Below, one piece after another: positions 52,719 through 62,264 of a DNA stretch of 64,000 nt. How positions within the stretch are numbered: the stretch's first letter is position 1; each line of letters begins with the position of its first letter. A program made the position numbers and the translations under genes. The notes under the pieces are model-generated. The model did not search any database. It saw only the letters and a program-made list of their open reading frames with translations, and had not been told where the DNA came from. This DNA comes from Nostoc calcicola FACHB-3891 (GTDB taxonomy: Bacteria; Cyanobacteriota; Cyanobacteriia; Cyanobacteriales; Nostocaceae). The DNA is taken from positions 25,070 to 89,069 of the forward strand of contig NZ_JACJRQ010000032.1 in NCBI RefSeq assembly GCF_014697355.1, in the 5' to 3' direction.

Positions 52719-55700
52719 CTATCTAATTTGTTGTAATTGTTTAATTTTTTCTATCAACAGACTAACTTGAACGGATTTGTTACGAAACCAGTCTGTTGAC
52801 CAAATGCGGTGAATTTTCCAACCAAGCCTTTCAAGTACTTGTTGTCTGAGGCGATCGCGATCTCTGGCAGTAGGCGAACTATGATAAGATGCACCATCAC
52901 ACTCAATCCCCAGTAAAAACTCACCAGGGCGATCGCTATTGACTACACCAAGGTCAATCCGGTATCCTGAGCATCCAACTTGGGTGCGGATAGTGTATCC
53001 CTGCTGGACTAAAGCATGGTAAACATCTTCTTCAAATGGCGAGTCAAACTTAAGCGTATCTGTGTAAGAGTTACCTTGTAGTCGTTCTCCACCACTTGCT
53101 GCGTATTCCAAGTAATCATGTAGTAATTTTACACCTTTGCTTTGGGCGCGTGTTTTGTCGATGTCACCAGCCACAATAGAAGAAACAAGTGTAATTTTAC
53201 TTTTTGCCCGCGTCACAGCGACGTTGAGCCGTCGTTCTCCACCTTGCCGATTTAAGGGGCCAAAGTTGAGATAAAGCTTACCTTGAGAATCACGAGCATA
53301 CCCAACGCTGAGTATAATGGCATCTCGCTCATCACCCTGAACGTTTTCTAATGCTTTCAGAAAAAACTGAGGTGAGTTATCACTGCAAAATGTCTCCAGA
53401 TTAGGATATTCTTTCTCCAAAATCTCAATTTGCTCCCGAATCGCATCGGCTTGGTTTTCGCTAAAGGCAATAATACCAAGGGATTGTTCTGGAAACCGTT
53501 GAAAATGCTCCAATGCCAACTGAGCAACCACTTGAGCCTCGCGTCGATTATCTGTGCGTCCACTGCGATCGTAAACGCCATCAGGAACGTGTCGGAACGA
53601 TACCCCCAAATCTGAATTTTGAACTGGATTTGGAAATGTAACTAAATTGTCGTCATAAAAATGATGGTTGGAGAAAGCAATCAAACGCTCATCTTGACTG
53701 CGGTAGTGCCATTTCAGTGTGCGTCCAAACATAAACCTGGAACATTCATCTAAAACGCTTTCATAGCTTGCATCATCTTCATCATCGATATCTTCTTGGC
53801 TATCTCTGGTTGCAAAAAATGATGTGGGAGGAAGCTGTTTATTGTCCCCAATTACAATCACTTGATTACAACGGATAATTGAAGGGACAACATCCTCAGT
53901 CCGAAGTTGAGATGCTTCATCAAAGATGAGAACATCAAAATGAACTACATCTGGATGTATATATTGACTAACAGAAAGTGGACTCATCATCCAGCAAGGC
54001 TTTAAGGCTTTGACGAGATTTGGTATTCCTTTTTGTGTGTCGTTAAGAAGTTTACGAATGGGTAAATGTCGGCTTTTCTTATTCGCTTCTTTTTTCAAGT
54101 TTTGCAACTCAGCTAGAGCAAGTGAAGTCTTTTCCCAGTTTTGCCAGCGTCGGACATGAAGCTGCTTTAAACGTTCTTTAGCAGTATCTAGTTGCTTAAA
54201 ATCGAGTTTAGAAAACTCCTTTATTTGTCGTTCATGTACTTCTGGGTTAAAATTCTTTAACTCAGGTTTTTTGGCAAGAATAGCATCAAGGCATATTTGA
54301 TAAATTCGCTTTTCTAAAACGGGGAACCATTGCTCTGGTTTGATTTTATTTTCACGTAAAGCATCTAAAAACTTATTATTACCCAGATTTTCGAGTTTTT
54401 GATAAGTTTCTTTATAAGTCAGCCATTCTTGAAAATAAGGCAGTTCTGATTGAGCCAAGTTTAAGAATCTTTCTAGCTCGACAAAAGTAATTTGATTACG
54501 AGGTAAGTAAGAATCTGTGATGTCACCTTCATCAAAGTGTGATAGCAGGAAATCTAATCCTTGTCTAATACGGTGATGGGCTGATTCATATTTTTTAACT
54601 AATTCAGTCAGTTCGCGCCGTTTAGAAGGAGAATTTAGAATGCGCTGGACTGAATCAGCAGAAAGCGAATACTTTTGTAAGCCAGTCAACCAACTTAAAG
54701 CTTGTTCGATTTCTTTTAACTCTGCTTCAGTAGAAACTTCCGGGTTAAATAAAGATCCAAAAACCTGACGAGGCTGGTACTCAATTTGACGTAACTTATT
54801 TCTTACAGACTCAATAGGATTAGGTTTGTTGTCGCGCAATGCATCTAAGAAATTTTGGACTCCTAAACTTTCTAGTTGCCTATAGATTTCTTTATAAGTC
54901 AACCATTGGCGGAAATTGGGTAAATCGGATTCAGCTAGGTTTAAAAAAGTTGCCAGTTCGGTAAATAAAATTTGATTATGAGGCTGATATTGCCCAATAA
55001 CATCATTCTCATTAAAGTATGAGAATAAGAAATCCATACTCTGGCTAATATCTTTAGGAAGGGATTCAAGCTTCTTAACTAATTCAGCTAATTCGCGTCG
55101 TGTAGAGGGAGAATTTAGAACCTGCTGGACTGAATCTCTAGGAAGCGAATACTTCTGTAAGCCAGTCAACCAACTTAAAGCTTGCTCAATTTCTTTTAAC
55201 TCTGCTTCACTAGAAACCTCCGGGTTAAATAAAGATCCAAAAACCTGACGAGGCTGGTACTCAATTTGACGTAACTTATTTCTTACAGACTCAATAGGAT
55301 TAGGTTTGTTGTCGCGCAATGCATCTAAGAAATTTTGGACTCCTAAACTTTCTAGTTGCCTATAGATTTCTTTATAAGTCAACCATTGGCGGAAATTGGG
55401 TAAATCGGATTCAGCTAGGTTTAAAAAAGTTGCCAGTTCGGTAAATAAAATTTGATTATGAGGCTGATATTGTCCAATAACATCATTCTCATTAAAGTAT
55501 GAGAATAAGAAATCCATACTCTGGCTAATATCTTCAGGAAGGGATTCAAGCTTCTTAACTAATTCAGCTAATTCGCGTCGTGTAGAGGGAGAATTTAGAA
55601 CCTGCTGGACTGAATCTCTAGGAAGCGAATACTTCTGTAAGCCAGTCAACCAACTTAAAGCTTGCTCAATTTCTTTTAACTCTGCTTCACTAGAAACCTC

Positions 55701-58508
55701 CGGGTTAAATAAAGATCCAAAAACTTGACGTGCTGGGTAATTGCTTTGATATAGTTCGTTCCGTGCAGCTTGTATTTGAACCGCTTGTGCTAAATCACGT
55801 TTTAATTCGTTGTGAGAAACTTGCCCTTTTTTAATAATTAGTTTCTTCAAAAGCTTGACATCACGCCTGTATCTGGAGTTAAAAATTCTAATCAGCCAAA
55901 AGCGGCTATATTTCTGATATCTATTCGCTAAAGCAGGTAATTCTGAAGAGAATAATTCAGGATGATATTTTTGTTTTAAAAGTGGCTCCTTTTCTACCAA
56001 AATTTGAATATCTGCTTTCATTTTACTGAAGGCACTCTGACCGATAGAAATATCTAATTCAGCCCAATTATTGGGTAAATTAGATGGAGCTTGCAATATA
56101 TGTTTAAGAGCAGGAATGCAAACTTCCATATCTCCCAGATTCAAGAAAGGCTTAATATTAAGAATTCTTTGAAGCTGCTGGCTAGCTGTCTGAATCCAAG
56201 AAATTGCTTGTTTAAATTTATTAATTTTATTATTTATTTCTAATTCCAGCGTATCAGAGCAGGAATTTAAAGTACTTTGTACCCAAATAGTTGTTTTTTC
56301 TCCTCTTAAAAATGGAAGAAATGAAGAAAGCCGAGCCAGCAAATTTTGTGCTTCTTGCGAAAGCTTATTTTTTTCAATCTCTTGAATGTCTGTTTTTAGA
56401 ATACTGAAAGCATACTGAGCAATTGCTATATCTACTCCAGTCCAGTTATCAGGTAAATTAGGTGGAGCTTTCAATATATGCTGAATAGCAGGAAAGTAAG
56501 TTTCTACATTTTCCAAATTCAATAAAGGTTGAATCCTTAGAATAATTGCAATCTGTTGGCTAGCTGTCTGAATAAAATAAATTGCTTGGTTAAATTTATT
56601 GATTTTATTATTTAATTCTAACTCCAGCATTTCAGAGCAAGAATTTAAAGTACTTTGTGCCCAAATGGTTGTTTTTTCTCCTCTTAAAAATGGAAGAAAT
56701 GAAGAAAGCCGACTCAGCAAATTTTCGGCTTCTTGCGAAAGCTTATTTTTTTCAAGCTCTTGAACGTCTGTTTGCAGAATAGTGAAAGCATACTGAGCAA
56801 TTGATATATCTACTCCAGTCCAGTTTTCTGGAAGATTGGATGGCGCTTTTCGTATGTAGTCTATGGCTGGATAACACTTATCTAAAGACTCTAAATTCAA
56901 TAACGGTTTAACTTGGAGAGTCTCTTGTAATTCTTGACTAATGTTTTGAATTGAAAAAATTGCTTGCTGAAATTCCTCTATTTTCTGTGTAATTTGCAAT
57001 TCCATTTCATAGGAATAAGAATCTAGAGAACTTTTTTCCCAAATAGTTGTTTTTTCTCCTGTAAAGAAAGGAACAAATTTTGCTAATTGATTTAATAAGT
57101 CTTCTGCCTGTTGTAATCTACTAACATTCCATTGGCTAAAGTTGGAAAATATGACATTAATATTGGGAACTGCTTCGCGTTCTTTTTTCAAAAGTTCACC
57201 AAATATCTCAAAAGGTGATTTATCTAGAGGCTGTTCTTTAGTATGTAAACTTGTCAGATATAATTTTAGCGATTGACGATTAGAAACAAGCTGCTCAAAC
57301 AAACCGTGATAATTTTCTGCTCCGTAAATTTGTTTGATATATTCAATAGTTTTTGATAAATTATTAACAAGTTCCCGCTTATCTGTTGTTCCACTATGGT
57401 GGAGATTAAGACATATATGAGCTAAACCACATTCAGCCATACGCTTATAAACCACACTTAGCGCTGTTTCTTTTTCTGCAACTAATAAAACTGATTTGCC
57501 ATCGCCAACTAGTTCAGCAATTATATTTACAATAGTTTGACTTTTGCCCGTTCCTGGTGGTCCTTGGACAACAAAGCTAGAACCAGATTTTGCTGCTTCA
57601 ATCACGACTTGCTGGCTAGAGTCAGCATCAAGAATTTGAAATATTCGCTCAGGTTTAACTTGTGAATCTAGAGCAGATGCAGGTATGGGTTCTCTATAGT
57701 TAGACTGATAGGTAGTTAAATCACCACTAATTGCTTGCAAAATTGGGTGATCAAAAATTAGAGTTTCATTTTCGATAATGTCCCGAACCATTGCAGCTTT
57801 AGCATAAGAAAACAGTGAGAGAAATACATTCTCTTTAATTTGCCATGTCTTCTGTTCTGCTAATAGCTCCTCAATTTCAGCAATAATTTCGTCATAAGTT
57901 AGTGTTTGTATAGCTTCTACCTCTGGAAGCTCAATCCCAAAAGTTAGCTTTAACTTTTGTGTCAGCGTTGGATTTAATACAACATCTTCATCTAATATAG
58001 ATATTTTATAAACATCTCTTCTAGGTTCTTTAATTAACTCTACAGGAACTAAAATTAGTGGTGATACCAAAACATCTTCTGGCTTATCCTTGTCCTTGTC
58101 ATACCAAGTCAACGTTCCCAGCGCCAGAAATAGGCTGTTTACCCCTCGTTCTTCAAATGAGCGTCGTGATTCAAGACGCAATTTATTCAGTCGTTTCAGT
58201 TGTTCACTGCCTCTTTGACGAGTAATTAATTCAAGAGGATTTCTTTGTGCTGATAATGCCTTGGTATTTCTGGACTGAATAATATCCTGATGTTCGCCAT
58301 CAAGTATTTGAAAATCAAGCGATTTCTTATCTTCTGTCAGATTTTTGAAGAGAACATCTGGTTCTTCTGTCAGAATTTCTAATATTCGAGGACTATCTTG
58401 CCGAAACTTGATGAGAGGATTTCGTCGTCCTAAGTCAGCCAGCCCAGCTTTCCACTTTGCAATTTTTTGAGCAAGGTTTTGTTGAGAGTCTGAAGCTGAC
58501 TGTCGCAT
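52719..58508 (-). CDS. DUF4011/SF1 helicase with C-terminal Vsr/DUF559-like nuclease
   Basis: This giant protein (1929 aa) is probably in defence. The N-terminus (LAQKIAKWKAGLADLGRRNPLIKFR) is DUF4011. Walker A GPPGTGKSQTIVNI is near residue 316, motif II LIFDEASQLRTEDVVPS near 1533, then GDNKQLPPTSFF, WHYRSQDERLIAFSNHHFY and VAVTRAKSKITLVSS. The C-terminal GIECDGASYHSSPTARDRDRLRQQVLERLGWKIHRIWSTDW is the very-short-patch-repair-like nuclease. Between helicase motif I and II sit two internal arrays: three 126-aa units (about residues 460-840) and three 160-aa units (about 905-1400), the first two of the latter near-identical in DNA. Related proteins have been named Hhe among antiphage systems, from memory. 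It lies 71 bp from the SPFH gene. Confidence 0.85.
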   Translation of the reverse strand: MRQSASDSQQNLAQKIAKWKAGLADLGRRNPLIKFRQDSPRILEILTEEPDVLFKNLTEDKKSLDFQILDGEHQDIIQSRNTKALSAQRNPLELITRQRGSEQLKRLNKLRLESRRSFEERGVNSLFLALGTLTWYDKDKDKPEDVLVSPLILVPVELIKEPRRDVYKISILDEDVVLNPTLTQKLKLTFGIELPEVEAIQTLTYDEIIAEIEELLAEQKTWQIKENVFLSLFSYAKAAMVRDIIENETLIFDHPILQAISGDLTTYQSNYREPIPASALDSQVKPERIFQILDADSSQQVVIEAAKSGSSFVVQGPPGTGKSQTIVNIIAELVGDGKSVLLVAEKETALSVVYKRMAECGLAHICLNLHHSGTTDKRELVNNLSKTIEYIKQIYGAENYHGLFEQLVSNRQSLKLYLTSLHTKEQPLDKSPFEIFGELLKKEREAVPNINVIFSNFSQWNVSRLQQAEDLLNQLAKFVPFFTGEKTTIWEKSSLDSYSYEMELQITQKIEEFQQAIFSIQNISQELQETLQVKPLLNLESLDKCYPAIDYIRKAPSNLPENWTGVDISIAQYAFTILQTDVQELEKNKLSQEAENLLSRLSSFLPFLRGEKTTIWAQSTLNSCSEMLELELNNKINKFNQAIYFIQTASQQIAIILRIQPLLNLENVETYFPAIQHILKAPPNLPDNWTGVDIAIAQYAFSILKTDIQEIEKNKLSQEAQNLLARLSSFLPFLRGEKTTIWVQSTLNSCSDTLELEINNKINKFKQAISWIQTASQQLQRILNIKPFLNLGDMEVCIPALKHILQAPSNLPNNWAELDISIGQSAFSKMKADIQILVEKEPLLKQKYHPELFSSELPALANRYQKYSRFWLIRIFNSRYRRDVKLLKKLIIKKGQVSHNELKRDLAQAVQIQAARNELYQSNYPARQVFGSLFNPEVSSEAELKEIEQALSWLTGLQKYSLPRDSVQQVLNSPSTRRELAELVKKLESLPEDISQSMDFLFSYFNENDVIGQYQPHNQILFTELATFLNLAESDLPNFRQWLTYKEIYRQLESLGVQNFLDALRDNKPNPIESVRNKLRQIEYQPRQVFGSLFNPEVSSEAELKEIEQALSWLTGLQKYSLPRDSVQQVLNSPSTRRELAELVKKLESLPKDISQSMDFLFSYFNENDVIGQYQPHNQILFTELATFLNLAESDLPNFRQWLTYKEIYRQLESLGVQNFLDALRDNKPNPIESVRNKLRQIEYQPRQVFGSLFNPEVSTEAELKEIEQALSWLTGLQKYSLSADSVQRILNSPSKRRELTELVKKYESAHHRIRQGLDFLLSHFDEGDITDSYLPRNQITFVELERFLNLAQSELPYFQEWLTYKETYQKLENLGNNKFLDALRENKIKPEQWFPVLEKRIYQICLDAILAKKPELKNFNPEVHERQIKEFSKLDFKQLDTAKERLKQLHVRRWQNWEKTSLALAELQNLKKEANKKSRHLPIRKLLNDTQKGIPNLVKALKPCWMMSPLSVSQYIHPDVVHFDVLIFDEASQLRTEDVVPSIIRCNQVIVIGDNKQLPPTSFFATRDSQEDIDDEDDASYESVLDECSRFMFGRTLKWHYRSQDERLIAFSNHHFYDDNLVTFPNPVQNSDLGVSFRHVPDGVYDRSGRTDNRREAQVVAQLALEHFQRFPEQSLGIIAFSENQADAIREQIEILEKEYPNLETFCSDNSPQFFLKALENVQGDERDAIILSVGYARDSQGKLYLNFGPLNRQGGERRLNVAVTRAKSKITLVSSIVAGDIDKTRAQSKGVKLLHDYLEYAASGGERLQGNSYTDTLKFDSPFEEDVYHALVQQGYTIRTQVGCSGYRIDLGVVNSDRPGEFLLGIECDGASYHSSPTARDRDRLRQQVLERLGWKIHRIWSTDWFRNKSVQVSLLIEKIKQLQQIR

Positions 58509-58579
58509 ACTCGTTTTTTCGTAGATAGACCTACTGTTATTATACTGGTCTTTTACTGCGTGAGTATTTGCCGCGATCG

Positions 58580-60115
58580 CTACCCATTAATCCGAATCAT
58601 GTCTGTCAAAATATTATCCAAACTACCATTGACTTGAATGCGATCGATCTTCTCTGCAATGCGTTCTAAAACTTCAAGTTCCTTGAGACGCAAGGCTACG
58701 GGGTTATCCTCCATTACTTTGGCTGTGTTTAACATACTGCGGGTAGCTGCGGTTTCTTCTCTGCGTCTGACTACGTTGGCTTGAGCGGCTTTTTCTGCTT
58801 CGACTACTTTGCTCAAGATCGTCTTAATCTCGCCAGGTAAAATAATGTCTTTGACGCCTACAGAATCTACTTCGATTCCATAGTCTGCGGTTTTCTGGCG
58901 GATGTATTCAGATATACTTCTGTCAATTGCACCTTTATCTTCTAATAAGGCGTCTAAGTTGCGTTCGCCGATCGCACCACGCAATGCAAATTGTAATTCT
59001 TTGTATAAGAAGCCGGAAATATCTGATAAGCCGCTTTTTGCTCTCAATGGATCTTGGATACGGAAGCCAGCCGTCAAATTTAACCGCAGAGGTACTTTAT
59101 CCTTAGAAAGGATATCTTGACCTGATACTTCCATATTTTGTAGTCTCAAGTCGATGGTTTCGGTTTGAAAAGAGCGTCCAAATAACCACCAAGCGTGTAC
59201 CCCTGGCGATCGCTGTCCTTGAAATTCTTGATTAATATATAGTAGTGCAATATGCTGTGCGGGTACTTGGCAAATATGCAAACAGTTGCGACTGAGCAGT
59301 TTCACTTCTGCTGAACCCTCAACTAACTCAGCCACTAAGCGAGACTCTAACTGAGCATCGGCGCTGATGTCGATAATTTCCACCTCAACACCTTGCCAAA
59401 ACAACTTGCGGCTGGTGGGTGGCAAAATAGAAATCACCTTACCTCGATACCGCACAATTGCAACTTGCCAATTCAGTAATTGCACTGCTTGGCAGTAGGC
59501 TGCAACAAAATCAGGATGTTTTTCAATTAGTACATCTTCGAGGGGAAAGTCTGGGTTAGGCACAATTCGGCTGAGAGTCCGGACTGAAACATCCCGATCT
59601 ACTGACCAAAAAGCATACTCTCCAGGTTCTAAAGGTCGCACAAAATCATTTTGCACGTATAGTAAACCAATTTCATACTCGGAAATTTGAAACTTTTTCA
59701 GTCCATTCAAGGCGATTTTACGTAGTTGCTGCACAAAAGAACTAGGCAATTCTAAACTTTCTTCTAAGTTGAAGAGATGAGATTCTACCTCAATAAAACC
59801 ACGCCAAAAAGCCATCAATTGATTTGGTGCAACGCTTATCCAATTCTGACCACAGCGTACTAACGCAGCTTGATTATATGCAGTTCTGATAATCAATAAA
59901 TGTTGTTGCAGTTCAGGCTGATGATTGCGTAACAACAGTTCTAGGTTTTCAATCTGAGCTTGTGGCTGATTGAGGTCGTAGATTTTGACTTGCCAATGGC
60001 CACCAAAATAAGTGTGTGTACCAGGCTGTAAAATTTTCTTGAAGTCACTGCGGTGATATAAGATGCCGATTTCATTAGGTTTGATATAAAATGTTTTCCA
60101 CATAGTAATTTGCAT
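58580..60115 (-). CDS. SPFH/band-7 (slipin-like) protein
   Basis: This 511-aa protein has three related N-terminal segments (IKPNEIGILYHRSDFKKILQPGTHTYF; ISEYEIGLLYVQNDFVRPLEPGEYAFW; VPAQHIALLYINQEFQGQRSPGVHAWW) and then the SPFH core (VSGQDILSKDKVPLRLNLTAGFRIQDP). The C-terminal helix (AEKAAQANVVRRREETAATRSMLNTAKVMEDNPVALRLKELEVLERIAEKI) is charged. No N-terminal membrane helix is visible, so it may be soluble or peripherally bound. Family knowledge: SPFH proteins scaffold membrane microdomains; in defence islands they sometimes pair with large helicase genes. The same-strand 71-bp spacing suggests an operon. An alternative start at codon 5 (MWKTFYIKPNE) is possible. Confidence 0.8.
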   Translation of the reverse strand: MQITMWKTFYIKPNEIGILYHRSDFKKILQPGTHTYFGGHWQVKIYDLNQPQAQIENLELLLRNHQPELQQHLLIIRTAYNQAALVRCGQNWISVAPNQLMAFWRGFIEVESHLFNLEESLELPSSFVQQLRKIALNGLKKFQISEYEIGLLYVQNDFVRPLEPGEYAFWSVDRDVSVRTLSRIVPNPDFPLEDVLIEKHPDFVAAYCQAVQLLNWQVAIVRYRGKVISILPPTSRKLFWQGVEVEIIDISADAQLESRLVAELVEGSAEVKLLSRNCLHICQVPAQHIALLYINQEFQGQRSPGVHAWWLFGRSFQTETIDLRLQNMEVSGQDILSKDKVPLRLNLTAGFRIQDPLRAKSGLSDISGFLYKELQFALRGAIGERNLDALLEDKGAIDRSISEYIRQKTADYGIEVDSVGVKDIILPGEIKTILSKVVEAEKAAQANVVRRREETAATRSMLNTAKVMEDNPVALRLKELEVLERIAEKIDRIQVNGSLDNILTDMIRING

Positions 60116-60677
60116 AGATAATTTGAGTGATACCTTAGGTAAGTTGCACTAACACAACCAGCTAAGAAGATTTAATCAAGACATTTATAACCTTGCTTGA
60201 AACTAAATACCACCTGTGATTTACAGCAATTTTCAGGTAAATAGACCACGCAGTAGGGGCACAGCAATGCTGTGCCCCTACAACAGATGTGGTTCAAATA
60301 CATGAAAACTGCTGTAAATTACAGTTTCACAGGTGACACCAAGCTAAAGGATTTATTTTAGCTGCTTGTAGTATTATAATACAAAAATTTTAGACTCTGC
60401 TAATACAAGTGTTTACAGTTGAGGTGCGGGCAAAAGTTTCTCCAGAACTGGATTAAGATTGCTGTTACTTTCCCCAGACTCCTGGAGAAAGATAACTGCC
60501 CTCAAATATGCCGTTCATTTTGCCAATCGAGAATCTCCGTAGAGAAATCGACTGTGGAAAACAAAGGGACATACTCAAGTGAAAGAAAAATACAGTTGCG
60601 CTGGCTCCTTGACTGTAGCTATCAAACATCACTTTAGGAGTGATGAGCGACAGCAGAACACTTGCACCGCAGAGTTT
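60116..60677. other. Intergenic region with one REP palindrome
   Basis: No gene is supported; open frames over 60419-60722 are composition-neutral. It holds a family 1 REP (60253-60281) and a partial direct repeat (AATTTTCAGGTAAATAGACC / AAACTGCTGTAAATTACAG). Confidence 0.6.
60253..60281. repeat. REP family 1 palindrome
   Basis: GTAGGGGCACAGC / GCTGTGCCCCTAC, stem variant. It shows that the REP family has invaded element 2. Confidence 0.8.
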
Positions 60678-60765
60678 GGAAAATGACGGAATCGAACCGT
60701 TTTGGGATTTCTCCCGTGCCATATTGGCTACCTTGACAGGGTAGTGTCTTTTGACCCGGACAGGG
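60678..60765 (-). pseudogene. Degenerate tRNA-like sequence
   Basis: Reading the minus strand, a T-arm ACGG-TTCGATT-CCGT and a 3' acceptor CATTTTC are clear. An arm CTACC-CTGTCAA-GGTAG (60728-60744) looks like an anticodon arm with GTC (Asp). D arm and 5' acceptor strand cannot be matched. Probably a broken or chimeric tRNA at the end of the group. Confidence 0.35.
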
Positions 60766-60770
60766 TTGGG

Positions 60771-60843
60771 TGAAAGTATAGGAATCGAACCTACAACACA
60801 TCGATTATGAGTCGATCGCTCTAACCAATTGAGCTAACTTCCT
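60771..60843 (-). tRNA. tRNA with CAU anticodon, irregular acceptor
   Basis: The minus strand reads AGGAAGTTAGCTCAATTGG with anticodon arm ATCGA-CTCATAA-TCGAT (anticodon CAU) and T-arm GTAGG-TTCGATT-CCTAT. The acceptor pairs as GGAAGT with ACTTTC (one G-U), but position 1:72 is A:A and the 3' end reads CCCA rather than CCA. Either a Met elongator or a lysidine-modified Ile tRNA; the first pair mismatch may mean it is degenerating. The anticodon arm is identical to the next tRNA. Confidence 0.65.
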
Positions 60844-60844
60844 T

Positions 60845-60920
60845 TGGCGTTTGATACAGGACTCGAACCTGCGACACATCGATTATGAGTCGATCGCTCT
60901 GCCAACTGAGCTAATCAAAC
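60845..60920 (-). tRNA. tRNA with CAU anticodon, CCA encoded
   Basis: The minus strand gives a full cloverleaf: acceptor GTTTGAT/ATCAAAC (7 of 7), D-arm GCTC...GAGC, anticodon arm ATCGA-CTCATAA-TCGAT, T-arm GCAGG-TTCGAGT-CCTGT, discriminator G and encoded CCA. One base separates this CCA from the next tRNA. Encoded CCA and tight spacing are more typical of mobile tRNA arrays than of scattered cyanobacterial tRNA genes. Identity (Met or Ile2) cannot be settled by sequence alone. Confidence 0.85.
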
Positions 60921-61078
60921 AATGGTATAGTTTCAAGCACTCGGCGACATACGCTCATACCAAAGGTTAGCGCACCAGTCAGGCAGATAGAACCTGAACC
61001 ATAGCTTTGTAACTTTGTTACTATCCCGCTCCAAATTTAGCATAAAGGGATTGGGGATTGGGGATTGGGAATTGGGCT

Positions 61079-61657
61079 TCAATCTGGAAAAGCTAAACCA
61101 GTCATGGGGTCACGAATATATAACCCTAATGTGAGACTACGAATTGCTTCATCCCAAACGGGTATTAGTTGTTCTGCTTGATCTGCCCAATAATCGAATG
61201 TAATCAAGCACTGAACATTCGACCCCAAACCGATACAAATCCGGGAAAAAGCTTCCCTTGGTTCTTCTTGAGTGTCAATAAACTTAATCTCTGTCCAGAC
61301 AATTTTGGCGGTTTGGCGCTTGACGGTAATAATTTCTCCCTTTTCAATGGGGTTGCGACTGTCGTCTTCTACCACTTTCTTTAAGGTAGATTTGAGGGGA
61401 AACTCGCTCCAATCACGGGGGGGTAACTGATTGAAAGATACTTCCAGACAGCAATCATCATTGGGCGGTTTTTTATCGACGAACTTGAAAGATTTTTCTT
61501 GTGGTTCAAAAACCCAATCTTGGGGGACATTGAAGCGAACAGCCCCGCGATTGGCGACGAATATTTTGTAGCCTGATGGAGATTCCCAGCGATGGTCAGG
61601 CTTTAGTTCAAGCGTTTCTTTAATCCACTGGAGATTGCTTTTTTTACGCTTTGCCAT
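61079..61657 (-). CDS. Conserved cyanobacterial hypothetical protein
   Basis: This 192-aa protein starts MAKRKKSNLQWIKETLELKPDHRWESPSGYKIFVANRGAVRFNVPQDW and ends LGLYIRDPMTGLAFPD. It is rich in aromatic and beta residues and resembles small cyanobacterial lipoprotein-like proteins without the signal. No catalytic motif, no membrane segment. Downstream of it is the tRNA group. It may be a stress-related cytoplasmic protein; no function is claimed. Confidence 0.6.
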   Translation of the reverse strand: MAKRKKSNLQWIKETLELKPDHRWESPSGYKIFVANRGAVRFNVPQDWVFEPQEKSFKFVDKKPPNDDCCLEVSFNQLPPRDWSEFPLKSTLKKVVEDDSRNPIEKGEIITVKRQTAKIVWTEIKFIDTQEEPREAFSRICIGLGSNVQCLITFDYWADQAEQLIPVWDEAIRSLTLGLYIRDPMTGLAFPD

Positions 61658-61844
61658 AGTGTTTTTGTGTTTTTGCTGGTTTTGCGATCGCCTAAGTTAA
61701 ATTGTAAGCGATGTCTCCGACAAACTCGCCCATGCTCAATTCGTTAATATTATCAAATTCTTAGTGTTGGTAAGCTGCGTTGTGCGTATTTTTACTTTTA
61801 ATCAGTCTAAACAATCGGTCTTAAAGCGAACATGATATAACTCC

Positions 61845-62180
61845 TTAAGCAACGCCGTAATCTGTGTACTGCCTTTTATACGGTGGCTGCAATCCCAAAA
61901 CGATGTTGTCTTTGGGAACACCCATCTTGACTAACTCTTCAGCAGGATTCCGATCTGTTAAGTTCTGCTGAAGCCATATTTTTCCATTTTTAATGTCAAA
62001 ATGGATTACACATCGATAAATGCGATCGAATTCTTGCCAACCCACATTCATCCACTGATAACGATCTCGCTCTGTATCGAAGATCAGTTGAACCTCCACT
62101 TCATCATCTGAAACATTGTCACTGGCATAACGAGTGAGTAAGGTCTGAATATACTCTCGATACTTAGCTATTTTATCCAT
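61845..62180 (-). CDS. xisI: XisI-family protein
   Basis: This 111-aa protein reads MDKIAKYREYIQTLLTRYASDN...EVQLIFDTERDRYQWMNVGWQEFDRIYRCVIHFDIKNGKIWLQQNLTDRNPAEELVKMGVPKDNIVLGLQPPYKRQYTDYGVA. That whole pattern, above all IYRCVIHFDIKDGKIWIQ-x-N-x-T-x-x-x-I-A-x-E-L and the Y-x-D-Y-x-V/A tail, is XisI. XisI and XisH were found as factors that control fdxN element excision in Anabaena. XisH usually lies directly upstream; here no xisH is seen next to it, so this is an orphan. Confidence 0.9.
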   Translation of the reverse strand: MDKIAKYREYIQTLLTRYASDNVSDDEVEVQLIFDTERDRYQWMNVGWQEFDRIYRCVIHFDIKNGKIWLQQNLTDRNPAEELVKMGVPKDNIVLGLQPPYKRQYTDYGVA

Positions 62181-62264
62181 AAGCTTCTAAACAATTGCTC
62201 CACCAGGCTATTGTGAGACTTTGTAATGAACTACATAAAATAACACATTGCATAGCAGAACGTT

